Shown here: one piece after another, positions 1 through 6,457 of the stretch
Layout: every line of letters starts with the position of its first letter
Position numbering within the stretch: position 1 is the stretch's first letter
DNA from: an uncultured Leptotrichiaceae bacterium
Lineage (GTDB): Bacteria; Fusobacteriota; Fusobacteriia; Fusobacteriales; Leptotrichiaceae
Length of the DNA stretch: 9,759 bases
Assembly (NCBI GenBank): GCA_938037005.1
Contig: CALHVR010000065.1
Span: forward strand, 1 to 9,759
Direction of reading: 5' to 3'
Program-made: the position numbers and the translations under genes
The notes under the pieces: generated by a model
What the model saw: the letters and a program-made list of their open reading frames with translations, nothing else
The model's database searches: none
What the model was told of the DNA's origin: nothing

Positions 1-110
1 AAAATGGGAACGTTTGTAATTATGATTTGTGAGCCACTAATTTAGATTTTAATGACAATCTAGTTAATTTATTCGTTTAGAAATAATAAATTTATAAAAG
101 AAATATAAAT
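1..110. other. Left-edge non-coding stretch
   Basis: No convincing gene is visible here. Frame 1 on the plus strand is open from the edge to a TAG at 43-45 and could be the last 14 codons of a gene to the left, but it is too short to identify. A weak 6-bp hairpin (TAGATT at 43-48 pairing with AATCTA at 57-62) follows that stop. It has no clear T-tract, so I do not call it a terminator. Confidence 0.3.
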
Positions 111-181
111 AAAAAAAAATTCTTTAAGAAAAAAGATTTTAAACTAATATTTATCGTTTGTTTCAATTTCTTAAAGAATTT
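111..181 (-). terminator. Probable terminator of htrA, with an unusually long loop
   Basis: Two perfect 15-bp inverted arms (117-131 and 167-181) are separated by 35 bases. Read on the minus strand the second arm runs directly into a run of about nine T (111-119), and the element starts 24 bases past the htrA stop. Position and T-tract fit a Rho-independent terminator. The very AT-rich stem and 35-base loop are atypical, so it could instead be a small mobile remnant or another RNA structure. Confidence 0.5.
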
Positions 182-205
182 CTTATTTTATAAATTAAGT
201 TTTTA

Positions 206-1300
206 TTAATATTGTCGTGGAGCAGACTGTACTTGTAATGAAATTTTAATGGTTTCATTATTTCTAATAATTTCAAGATTTACAGTTTCACCAATTTTTT
301 TTGCAGCAATCTCACCAATAAGAGCTCCAGCAGAAGTAATTTCTTTATTATTAATTTTTGTTATAATGTCATTTGCTTTTAATCCAGCTTTATCTGCAGG
401 ACCATTAGGAACAACTTTAACTACATAAATACCATTTGTAGATTTTAAATGTAAATTGTTTAATACTTCATCAGTTATATTAGAAATTTGAGCTCCAATA
501 TATGCTCTTTGGAAGCTACCATTTGAGATGATAGAGTCTTTTACAGTTTTTACTAAATTAGATGGAATTGCAAACCCAATTCCAACACTTCCTCCATTTT
601 GAGAGAAGATAGCAGTATTGACTCCTATAACATTTCCATTAATATCAATAAGTGGACCTCCACTATTTCCTTGATTTATAGCAGCATCAGTTTGTATGAA
701 ATTTTCTATTTCTTCAATACCTAGAGAGCTACGACCTGCAGCACTAATGACACCAACAGTCATCGAGTCATTAAGTCCTAACGGATTTCCAAAGGCGATA
801 GACCATTGACCAACTTTAATTTCATCAGAATTAGCAAAATTTAAAGGTGTAAAAGTTTCGTTTGAATCAATTTTTAAAACGGCAATGTCAACCTCTTTTG
901 AGGAACCTACAAGTTTTGCCTCATATTCTTTTCCATTAGAAAATTTTACAAAAATTTCATCTGCTTCATTGATAACATGATAGTTTGTAACAACATATCC
1001 GTTTTCAGAAACAACAAATCCAGATCCTAATGAACCAGAACTTTCAGTATTACCATTTAAAAGATCATAAATAGAATTTGAAGAATTTTTAGAAGTTCTA
1101 ATATTTACAATAGAATTTTGTACTTTTTGATGAACTTTTATAAAAGCATCTTGAGTTTCTAACGCATTTTTTGTATATTTTTGTAAATCATCTTGAATAG
1201 CTTGCGTATTATTTTTGTCGTTTATATTTGAATTTTTGAATTTCTCACAGCTCATTAAGCTAAAAATTGTGAAAGCTAGAAGAATTAATTTTTTATTCAT
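206..1300 (-). CDS. htrA: HtrA/DegS-type periplasmic serine protease, putative lipoprotein
   Basis: This is a trypsin-like serine protease of the HtrA (DegP/DegS) family, which degrades or senses misfolded envelope proteins. Counting from the chosen ATG (364 residues), the catalytic triad is His108 (in TNYHV), Asp138 (VDIAVL) and Ser213 (GNSGGPL). One PDZ domain covers roughly residues 262-360. A single PDZ and this length resemble DegS or short HtrA proteins rather than two-PDZ DegP. The N-terminus has two lysines, a hydrophobic stretch and LMSC with Cys18, which reads as a lipoprotein signal, so the enzyme is probably anchored to a membrane by lipid (inference). A GTG nine bases upstream (1309) would lengthen it by three residues, but the Shine-Dalgarno overlaps that GTG, so the ATG at 1300 is preferred. 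The gene stands alone, divergent from the symporter gene. Confidence 0.93.
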   Translation of the reverse strand: MNKKLILLAFTIFSLMSCEKFKNSNINDKNNTQAIQDDLQKYTKNALETQDAFIKVHQKVQNSIVNIRTSKNSSNSIYDLLNGNTESSGSLGSGFVVSENGYVVTNYHVINEADEIFVKFSNGKEYEAKLVGSSKEVDIAVLKIDSNETFTPLNFANSDEIKVGQWSIAFGNPLGLNDSMTVGVISAAGRSSLGIEEIENFIQTDAAINQGNSGGPLIDINGNVIGVNTAIFSQNGGSVGIGFAIPSNLVKTVKDSIISNGSFQRAYIGAQISNITDEVLNNLHLKSTNGIYVVKVVPNGPADKAGLKANDIITKINNKEITSAGALIGEIAAKKIGETVNLEIIRNNETIKISLQVQSAPRQY

Positions 1301-1308
1301 AAATATCA

Positions 1309-1314
1309 CTCCCT
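1309..1314 (-). promoter_or_regulatory. Ribosome binding site that fixes the htrA start
   Basis: On the minus strand this reads AGGGAG and sits 8 bases before the ATG at 1300. Its last base is the first base of the alternative GTG start at 1309, so that GTG cannot use it. Confidence 0.7.
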
Positions 1315-1328
1315 TTTTTAATGGGGAT

Positions 1329-1334
1329 ATTATA
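1329..1334 (-). promoter_or_regulatory. Candidate -10 element for htrA
   Basis: TATAAT on the minus strand, inside a perfect 12-bp palindrome (1327-1338), about 29 bases before the htrA ATG. That leaves a plausible short leader containing the ribosome binding site. No good -35 match lies 17 bases upstream (only an A/T run), so the call is weak. Confidence 0.35.
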
Positions 1335-1488
1335 ATATTGGATTATTAAAAAAAAATTAGAAAAATTAGAGTATAATAGAATTTAAAATGATTTTTGTAG
1401 ATTTAGTAACTATTTTTTATATTTTTTTGTAAAAATAAATATTAGTTCTAAATAAGTAAAAAAAATTGATATTATAATGAAAAAAAGT

Positions 1489-1503
1489 CAAATTTTAAAT
1501 TTG
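1489..1503. repeat. Near-perfect palindrome upstream of the symporter promoter
   Basis: CAAATTT and AAATTTG are 7-bp arms around a single T, ending 16 bases before the -35 box of the symporter promoter. It could be an operator or an A/T-rich promoter-enhancing stretch. In DNA this AT-rich it may also be chance. Confidence 0.25.
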
Positions 1504-1519
1504 TATAACTAAATTTAGA

Positions 1520-1548
1520 TTGACAAAAGTATTATAAAGTGATAAAAT
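1520..1548 (+). promoter_or_regulatory. Promoter of the symporter gene
   Basis: A TTGACA -35 box (1520-1525), exactly 17 bases of spacer and a TAAAAT -10 box (1543-1548). Transcription would begin near 1555, about 25 bases before the ATG at 1580, with AGGAGGT (1567-1573) in between. The consensus -35, ideal spacing and correct position make this a strong call. Confidence 0.8.
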
Positions 1549-1579
1549 TAAGTCAATAAAATATTTAGGAGGTATTAAA

Positions 1580-2926
1580 ATGACAGTAGGCTTATTTTCA
1601 GCACTATGGATAGTGATTTTAATCTTAATTTTTGGGCTTTTGATCCATATAAATGTGAATTTGAAAAAGAAATTTAAGTTTTCAACAAGAATAATTATTT
1701 CAACAGTATTGGGAATGATTATTGGAATTATTTTTAGAAATACATTGACAATATTACCGGCAGATGGAATGGAAAAAGCGTTAAGTAATGTAACAACGGC
1801 AGTATCACTTGTAGGTAGAGGATTTAGTAGTTTATTAAAAATGATAGTTTTACCGTTGGTGGGAGTGTCAGTTTATAATTCAATTATAAATTCAAAAAGT
1901 AAAGATTCGTTGAAAAAATTAACGACAAAATCAGTTTTATATTATACAGTAACTGTATCAATATCAGCTGTAATTGGGATGATTATAGCATTATCATTTG
2001 GAATTGGTAAAGGAATGGTATTGCCAGAAGGAGTAGAAGCTTGGGCTGGTAAAGGTGAGTATAAAGGAATTGTAGATGTTATAGTTTCATTTATTCCATC
2101 AAATATTTTTAAAGCATTATCTGAAACAAGTGTTGTAGGTTTAGTTATTTTCTCTGGATTTATGGGGTTTGCAACAAATAGAGTTGGAGTAAAACATCCA
2201 GAAAAGATAAAAATATTAAAAGAATTATCAGAATCGTTATTTTCTGTAATGACAAGTGTAACAATTACAATTATAAAAATTATACCTTATGGAGTAGCAG
2301 CATTAATGTTTGATTTAGCGGCTTCATATGGATTAGAAGTATTTAAAAATTTATTAGTTTATGTAGCAGTAATGGTTATTGCAATGACATTAGTATTTAT
2401 AATGCAAAGCACAAACTTATTAATTCATGGAATTAACCCATTACAATATTATAAAAAAGCTTTACCTCCATTGGTATTAGCTTTTACAAGTACATCAAGT
2501 ATGGGAACTTTACCTTAAACTATTGAAACTTTAGAAAATGAAGTAGGAGTAAGTTCAGGAACAGCAAACTTCACAGCAACATTAGGAACAACGATAGGAA
2601 TGAATGCTTGTGCAGGAGTATTTCCGGCAGTAATTTCAATAATGGTTGCAAATATGCAAGGAGTACCAATAACACCAGTATTCTTAATAACATTATTAGT
2701 TGTAATAGTTTTAGGTTCATTTGGAATGGCTGGAGTGCCTGGAACTGCATATATTGCTTCTACAGTTGTTTTAGGAGGAATGGGATTACCATTTGGACCA
2801 GTTGCGTTAGTATTACCAATAGATTCGATTATTGATATGGGAAGAACAATGATAAACGTAAATGGAGCAATGACAATCACAACAATAGTTGATAAAGAAT
2901 TGGGAACATTTGAGAGTAAATTATAA
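1580..2926 (+). pseudogene. tcyP: TcyP-like L-cystine/dicarboxylate:cation symporter, interrupted by an in-frame TAA
   Basis: This gene encodes a multi-spanning symporter of the dicarboxylate/amino acid:cation family (DAACS), most like the TcyP/YdjN cystine importers. Frame +2 runs from ATG 1580 (behind AGGAGGT) for 312 codons to TAA at 2516-2518. The same frame then continues without another stop for 135 codons to TAA 2924-2926. Restored, it would be 448 residues, close to TcyP's usual length. The stop falls just after the serine-rich SSMGTLP of re-entrant hairpin 1; TIETLENEVGVSSGTANF follows, which is how intact family members continue. The downstream part carries GMNACAG, AGVPGTAYIAS (hairpin 2) and DMGRTMINVNG, so the fragment before the stop lacks the second half of the substrate and ion site. 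ATG 2600 has AGGA touching it with no spacer, so efficient restart is unlikely. A sequencing error is possible. Promoter and terminator are intact. Confidence 0.85.
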
Positions 2927-2958
2927 TTAAGAATACATATAATAATTTAGTTAAAAGA

Positions 2959-2998
2959 AAGAGGATTAATTTCTAATAAAATGGGAATTAATCCTTTT
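2959..2998 (+). terminator. Rho-independent terminator after the symporter gene
   Basis: A 10-bp perfect stem (AGGATTAATT 2962-2971 with AATTAATCCT 2986-2995) extends with wobble and A-T pairs on both sides around a loop of about 8 bases. It ends in TTTT. It lies about 33 bases past the end of the symporter frame and just before the mutL promoter. Confidence 0.75.
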
Positions 2999-3017
2999 AA
3001 AATATTATAAATTTTTA

Positions 3018-3046
3018 TTGACTGGAATAATATTTTATCTTATAAT
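3018..3046 (+). promoter_or_regulatory. Promoter of the mutL-lysS operon
   Basis: TTGACT (3018-3023), 17 bases of spacer and TATAAT (3041-3046). Transcription would start near 3053, leaving a leader of about 24 bases before the mutL ATG. No other comparably good promoter was seen in the gaps before the next four genes, so this probably drives them all. Confidence 0.82.
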
Positions 3047-3076
3047 GGACTATATAAAAAAGCGAGAGTGAGAATT

Positions 3077-5089
3077 ATGGGATATATAAAAATATTAGAT
3101 GAAAGCGTATCTAATATAATAGCAGCAGGTGAGGTTGTAGAAAATCCGGCTTCAATGATTAAAGAATTAATTGAAAATTCATTAGATGCAAAGGCGAGTA
3201 TTATAAAAATAGAAGTTTTTAATGGTGGACTTGATGTAAAAATTTCAGATAATGGAATTGGAATGGATAAAGAAGATACTTTGCTATCGGTAGAAAGACA
3301 TGCGACTTCAAAAATCGAAACAAAAGAAGATGTATTTAATTTGACGACTTATGGCTTTAGAGGAGAAGCGTTGGCATCAATAGCGGCGGTGTCAAAATTA
3401 ACAATAAGTACTCGTTCTGAGAAAAGTGATATTGGCTATAGAATTTCAAGTTACGGTGGAGTTGTAAGAAAATTTGATGAGATTTCTAAAAATATAGGAA
3501 CTGAAATTGAAGTGAAAGATTTATTTTATAATACTCCTGCTAGAAAAAAATTTCTTAGGAAAACAAGTACTGAGTATATTAAAATAAGAGATATTGTTTT
3601 GAAAGAAGCATTGGCAAATGTTGATGTTTCATTTGAGTTAATATTAGATGGAAAAAGTAGTATTAGTACAAGTGGAAAAGGACTAGAAAATACTATATTT
3701 GATTTGTTTGGGAAATCAGTATTAAAAAATGTAAAAAAATTTGAATGTGGGTATTTAGGAAATGTTGAAATTTTAAGAAGTAGTAAAGATTATATTTTTG
3801 TTTATGTGAATAAAAGATATGTGAAATCAAATACGGTAGAAAGAGCTGTAATTGACGGTTATTATACAAAACTTATGAAAGGAAAATATCCTTTCGCAAT
3901 AATATTTTTAGATGTTGATCCTAAGGAAATTGATGTAAATGTTCATCCTTCAAAAAAAATAGTTAAATTTTCAAACGATAAAATTATTTATAATCAAATA
4001 AAGGATGCTATTGATGAATTTTTTTATTACAATGATAGAGAAAATTGGCAACCAAATATAGCTTTTTTGAAACAAAATGTAAGTGTTGAGAATAAAGATG
4101 AAAAAATAAAAGATTTATTTGGAGATGAAGTACTAAAAGCTGAACAACAATCATTTTTTGGACTTGAAACAGGACTAAAAGATAATAGAAAAACTGAAAT
4201 AATAGAAATTCAAAAAGATATAGATTATGATTTTTTAAATAATAATCAAAGTATTGAAAACAGTCAACAAGAAGATATTTTTGAAGATGAAAAAATAGAC
4301 AAAAAACAAAATATAGAAAATATTATAAAACAATTAAATTTATCATCAAAAGATAACGAAAATTATTATAAAGAAGAAGTGAGTTGTTGTGATAAAATCT
4401 CAACGGAAGATAAATTTTTGAAATATGAAAATAACAATAATTATACTGAAAAAGAAAATGCAGTAATTGAAGAAAGACGAGAAGAATATAGAAAAGGGAC
4501 ATTTGAAAAATTTGTTGGAAAAACGATAGATTATGATGTTATCGGTCAAATTTTTGATACATATATTTTAGTGAGAAATAATAATGAATTAGAGATTTAT
4601 GATCAACATATTATTCATGAAAGAATATTGTATGAAGAATTGAAAGAAATGTATTATAATAAAAAACTTAATTCACAACAGTTATTATTACCGCAAAAAA
4701 TAGAAGTTACTGAAAATGAAAAAAGTATAATTATGGAAAATATAGAAATTTTTAAAGAATTTGGATTTGATATAGATGAATTACATAATGAGATAGTAAT
4801 AAGAGCTGTACCAGCTTTTGATTTTAGAGAAAATATTCGTGATGTTTTTATGAAATTATTTGAAAATATACGAAGTGGACGAAAAATAATGGATTTAAGA
4901 GAAAATATAATAATTTCAATGTCGTGTAAAGGAGCAGTAAAGGCTGGTCAAAAATTGGATATACATGAAATGAAAAATATGGTTAGAAGACTTCATGAAG
5001 TAGGAGAATACACTTGTCCACATGGGAGACCGATTATTGTCAAATTAACTAGAAACGATTTAGATAAAATGTTTGGCCGTAAAAAGTAG
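3077..5089 (+). CDS. mutL: DNA mismatch repair protein MutL
   Basis: MutL links MutS mismatch recognition to strand incision. From ATG 3077 the protein has 670 residues. The N-terminal GHKL ATPase shows KELIENSLDA (general base Glu30, Mg-binding Asn34), DNGIGM (58-63), ATSKI (76-80) and TYGFRGEAL (91-99), then a DNA-binding domain with DLFYNTPARKKF (148-159). A low-complexity acidic linker (about 330-475) leads to the C-terminal dimerisation/endonuclease domain. That domain has DQHIIHERILYE (509-520), QQLLLP (534-539, resembling the beta-clamp-binding motif), SCKGAVKAGQ (616-625) and CPHGRP (647-652). These endonuclease motifs place it with the MutL of organisms lacking MutH. The usual DQHA is DQHI here. 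GTG 3068 would add three residues, but the ATG start matches the usual family N-terminus and follows a GAG-rich ribosome binding site. First gene of the operon, 49 bases before rlmH. Confidence 0.97.
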   Translation: MGYIKILDESVSNIIAAGEVVENPASMIKELIENSLDAKASIIKIEVFNGGLDVKISDNGIGMDKEDTLLSVERHATSKIETKEDVFNLTTYGFRGEALASIAAVSKLTISTRSEKSDIGYRISSYGGVVRKFDEISKNIGTEIEVKDLFYNTPARKKFLRKTSTEYIKIRDIVLKEALANVDVSFELILDGKSSISTSGKGLENTIFDLFGKSVLKNVKKFECGYLGNVEILRSSKDYIFVYVNKRYVKSNTVERAVIDGYYTKLMKGKYPFAIIFLDVDPKEIDVNVHPSKKIVKFSNDKIIYNQIKDAIDEFFYYNDRENWQPNIAFLKQNVSVENKDEKIKDLFGDEVLKAEQQSFFGLETGLKDNRKTEIIEIQKDIDYDFLNNNQSIENSQQEDIFEDEKIDKKQNIENIIKQLNLSSKDNENYYKEEVSCCDKISTEDKFLKYENNNNYTEKENAVIEERREEYRKGTFEKFVGKTIDYDVIGQIFDTYILVRNNNELEIYDQHIIHERILYEELKEMYYNKKLNSQQLLLPQKIEVTENEKSIIMENIEIFKEFGFDIDELHNEIVIRAVPAFDFRENIRDVFMKLFENIRSGRKIMDLRENIIISMSCKGAVKAGQKLDIHEMKNMVRRLHEVGEYTCPHGRPIIVKLTRNDLDKMFGRKK

Positions 5090-5138
5090 TAAAAAAATTC
5101 AAAAATAAGGAAAGTTTAATTGACAAGGTAAAAGAGAT

Positions 5139-5609
5139 ATGGTAAAAATTAATATAGTGTGTGTTGGAAAAATTAAAGATAAGTATATAAAGGATGGAAT
5201 TGAGGAATTTAGTAAAAGATTATCAAAGTACACAACTTTATCTATTATTGAATTAATGGAAGAAGATGACAATAAAGGCATAGAAAATGCTATTGCTAAA
5301 GAAACAGAACGAATAATAAATATAATAAATAAAAAAATGCAATCATTTAATGTATTGTTGGACTTAAAAGGAAAAATGCAAACATCAGAAGAAATGGCAA
5401 GGAAATTAGATGAAATATCGCTTAATTATAGTGAAGTAAATTTTTTGATAGGAGGTTCTAATGGAGTAAACGATGAATTGAGAAAAATTGTAGATTTTAG
5501 GTTGGCATTTTCAGCAATGACGTTTCCTCATCAATTAATGAGATTGATTTTATGTGAACAAATATATAGATGGGTTGCAATTAATAAAAATATAAAATAT
5601 CATAAATAA
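5139..5609 (+). CDS. rlmH: 23S rRNA (pseudouridine1915-N3)-methyltransferase RlmH
   Basis: RlmH is a SPOUT-fold enzyme that uses S-adenosylmethionine to methylate N3 of pseudouridine 1915 in helix 69 of 23S rRNA, acting on assembled 70S ribosomes. The 156 residues match the usual length (about 155-160). The start MVKINIVCVGKIKDKYIKDG is typical. The knotted SAM site is seen as FLIGGSNGV (102-110; most relatives have GGPEG or similar), followed by FSAMTFPHQLMRLILCEQIYR (124-144) and the C-terminal YHK that family members end with. ATG 5139 follows AAGG at 5125-5128. It is second in the operon, 21 bases before the next gene. The C-terminal INKNIKYHK replaces the more common GxPYHK-type ending, a small variation. 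Confidence 0.95.
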   Translation: MVKINIVCVGKIKDKYIKDGIEEFSKRLSKYTTLSIIELMEEDDNKGIENAIAKETERIINIINKKMQSFNVLLDLKGKMQTSEEMARKLDEISLNYSEVNFLIGGSNGVNDELRKIVDFRLAFSAMTFPHQLMRLILCEQIYRWVAINKNIKYHK

Positions 5610-5630
5610 GAAAGGCAGTGAAGGATTTTT

Positions 5631-6047
5631 ATGTATTCTATTGGAGAAGAATTTGAAAGAGTAATAGAGGATGATGTGGAGTATTTAACATGTATAGGTA
5701 CCGTAAATATTGGATCTAAGGAGTATATAATTTGTGAAAATGAAAATGGGATAAAAAGAGTATTTCATTATGATTCTTTGGAAGATGAGTTAGAATATAT
5801 AGAAGAAGATGAATCTGATGAAGTGTTGGAAATTTGGGAAGAAGACTACTATGGAGCAGAAAAAGAGTATATGTATTGGAATGATGAGTCTGGAGAATAT
5901 GATCAAGTTGAAAAAGAAGTGAGTACTCTTGAAGAATTAGATCTTGTAGAAGAAGAATTTGAAGAGGATTTTGATTTTGATGATGATGACGATGATTTAG
6001 ATGATTTTTTAGATGATTTTTTAGATGATGATGATTTTTTAAATTAG
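5631..6047 (+). CDS. Very acidic DUF1292-like protein with Asp-rich repeat tail
   Basis: Function unknown. The first 60-70 residues, with IGTVNIGSKEYIICENENG followed by VFHYDSLEDELEYIEEDE, resemble the small beta-strand DUF1292 family of Firmicutes and Fusobacteria, but this rests on pattern only. The protein is extremely acidic: by count 57 of its 138 residues are Asp or Glu and only 6 are Lys or Arg. The last 25 or so residues are almost only Asp, Phe and Leu, in a DDFL repeat. There is no signal peptide or membrane segment, so it is probably cytoplasmic. Such tails are known in proteins that contact basic partners such as ribosomal proteins or nucleic-acid-binding proteins; here that is inference from composition and from its place between rlmH and lysS. 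GAAGGA lies 5 bases before ATG 5631, and the next gene follows after 20 bases. Confidence 0.75.
   Translation: MYSIGEEFERVIEDDVEYLTCIGTVNIGSKEYIICENENGIKRVFHYDSLEDELEYIEEDESDEVLEIWEEDYYGAEKEYMYWNDESGEYDQVEKEVSTLEELDLVEEEFEEDFDFDDDDDDLDDFLDDFLDDDDFLN
6000..6041 (+). repeat. 12-bp tandem repeat encoding DDFL
   Basis: GATGATTTTTTA occurs at 6000-6011 and 6012-6023, then again at 6030-6041 after an extra GATGAT. A run of six Asp codons (5979-5996) precedes it. All units are multiples of three, so copy-number slippage would change tail length without breaking the frame. Confidence 0.75.
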
Positions 6048-6067
6048 TAAAATAAATAGGAATTGAG

Positions 6068-6445
6068 ATGATAATAAAAATAAAAAGTGTTGACAGTTTT
6101 GAACAGCATTATGAAAAAGAATTTAAAATAACCGATATTATTAATTTATTGACACAAAAAGAGTATCATTATAATGATGAATATGGAAAATGTAAAGTGA
6201 TTAATAAATCAAATAGTATTGAAATATTTAGGCATGGAGAAATTAATTCAAAGCAAGTGTTTAAATTGGGAGAAATGACATCGTTTACATATATTACAAA
6301 AGAATTTAAAAGTAAATATAAAATTTTCACAAAAAAAATTCATAGAAGTGATAGGAAAATTATACTAGATTATGATATAATAGATGGATTGGAAATAATA
6401 AATAGTATAAATTTAGAGATAAGTTATAAAATGATGTTAAATTAG
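6068..6445 (+). CDS. DUF1934/YwiB-like small beta-barrel protein
   Basis: Function unknown. The 125-residue protein fits the spacing of the DUF1934 (YwiB) family, a lipocalin-like small beta-barrel: SIEIFRHGE (50-58), QVFKLGEMTSFTYIT (63-77), a Thr-Lys pair at 88-89, and an alternating strand pattern to ILDYDIIDGLEIINSINLEISY at the end. Family members usually have a glycine-rich turn and a negatively charged N-terminal strand before this part; here the N-terminus is short and less recognisable. No signal peptide or membrane segment is seen. AGGA at 6058-6061 sits 6 bases before ATG 6068. It lies 20 bases after the acidic protein gene, and its stop overlaps the leader of lysS, so all are probably co-transcribed. 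The family call rests on remembered motif spacing. Confidence 0.65.
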   Translation: MIIKIKSVDSFEQHYEKEFKITDIINLLTQKEYHYNDEYGKCKVINKSNSIEIFRHGEINSKQVFKLGEMTSFTYITKEFKSKYKIFTKKIHRSDRKIILDYDIIDGLEIINSINLEISYKMMLN

Positions 6446-6451
6446 AAAGGA
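6446..6451 (+). promoter_or_regulatory. Ribosome binding site that fixes the lysS start
   Basis: AAAGGA begins one base after the TAG of the preceding gene. Three in-frame ATGs follow at 6452, 6455 and 6458; only the last has a normal spacing of 6 bases. The closeness to the upstream stop suggests translational coupling. Confidence 0.6.
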
Positions 6452-6457
6452 ATGATG

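Noticed and set aside
1310..1579. Riboswitch, T-box or small RNA in the htrA-symporter intergenic region
   Set aside because: The symporter leader is only about 25 bases. The rest is A/T runs without a stable GC-containing structure.
2608..2835. 75-codon plus-strand frame in the second half of the symporter
   Set aside because: It is an out-of-frame shadow rich in Cys, Ser and Asn, while the symporter frame at the same place matches the DAACS family.
2515..2880. 121-codon minus-strand open frame over the symporter
   Set aside because: It is antisense to the clearly family-matching symporter frame, has no ribosome binding site, and its composition mirrors the opposite strand.
2600..2926. A separate 108-residue gene starting at ATG 2600
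   Set aside because: It is the in-frame continuation of the symporter. The 27 codons before the ATG also match the family, and AGGA touches the ATG without spacing.
5120..5148. TTGACA (5120-5125) with TAAAAA 17 bases later as a promoter for rlmH
   Set aside because: The -10 would lie inside rlmH after its ATG, so a transcript from it could not make RlmH; the -10 match is also poor.
5099..5281. 60-codon minus-strand frame over the mutL-rlmH gap
   Set aside because: It is antisense to the well-recognised rlmH start, has no homology pattern, and lies opposite conserved RlmH residues.
5979..6047. GAT-rich stretch as a CRISPR or mobile-element repeat
   Set aside because: It is in frame, coding and short, with no spacers or inverted ends.
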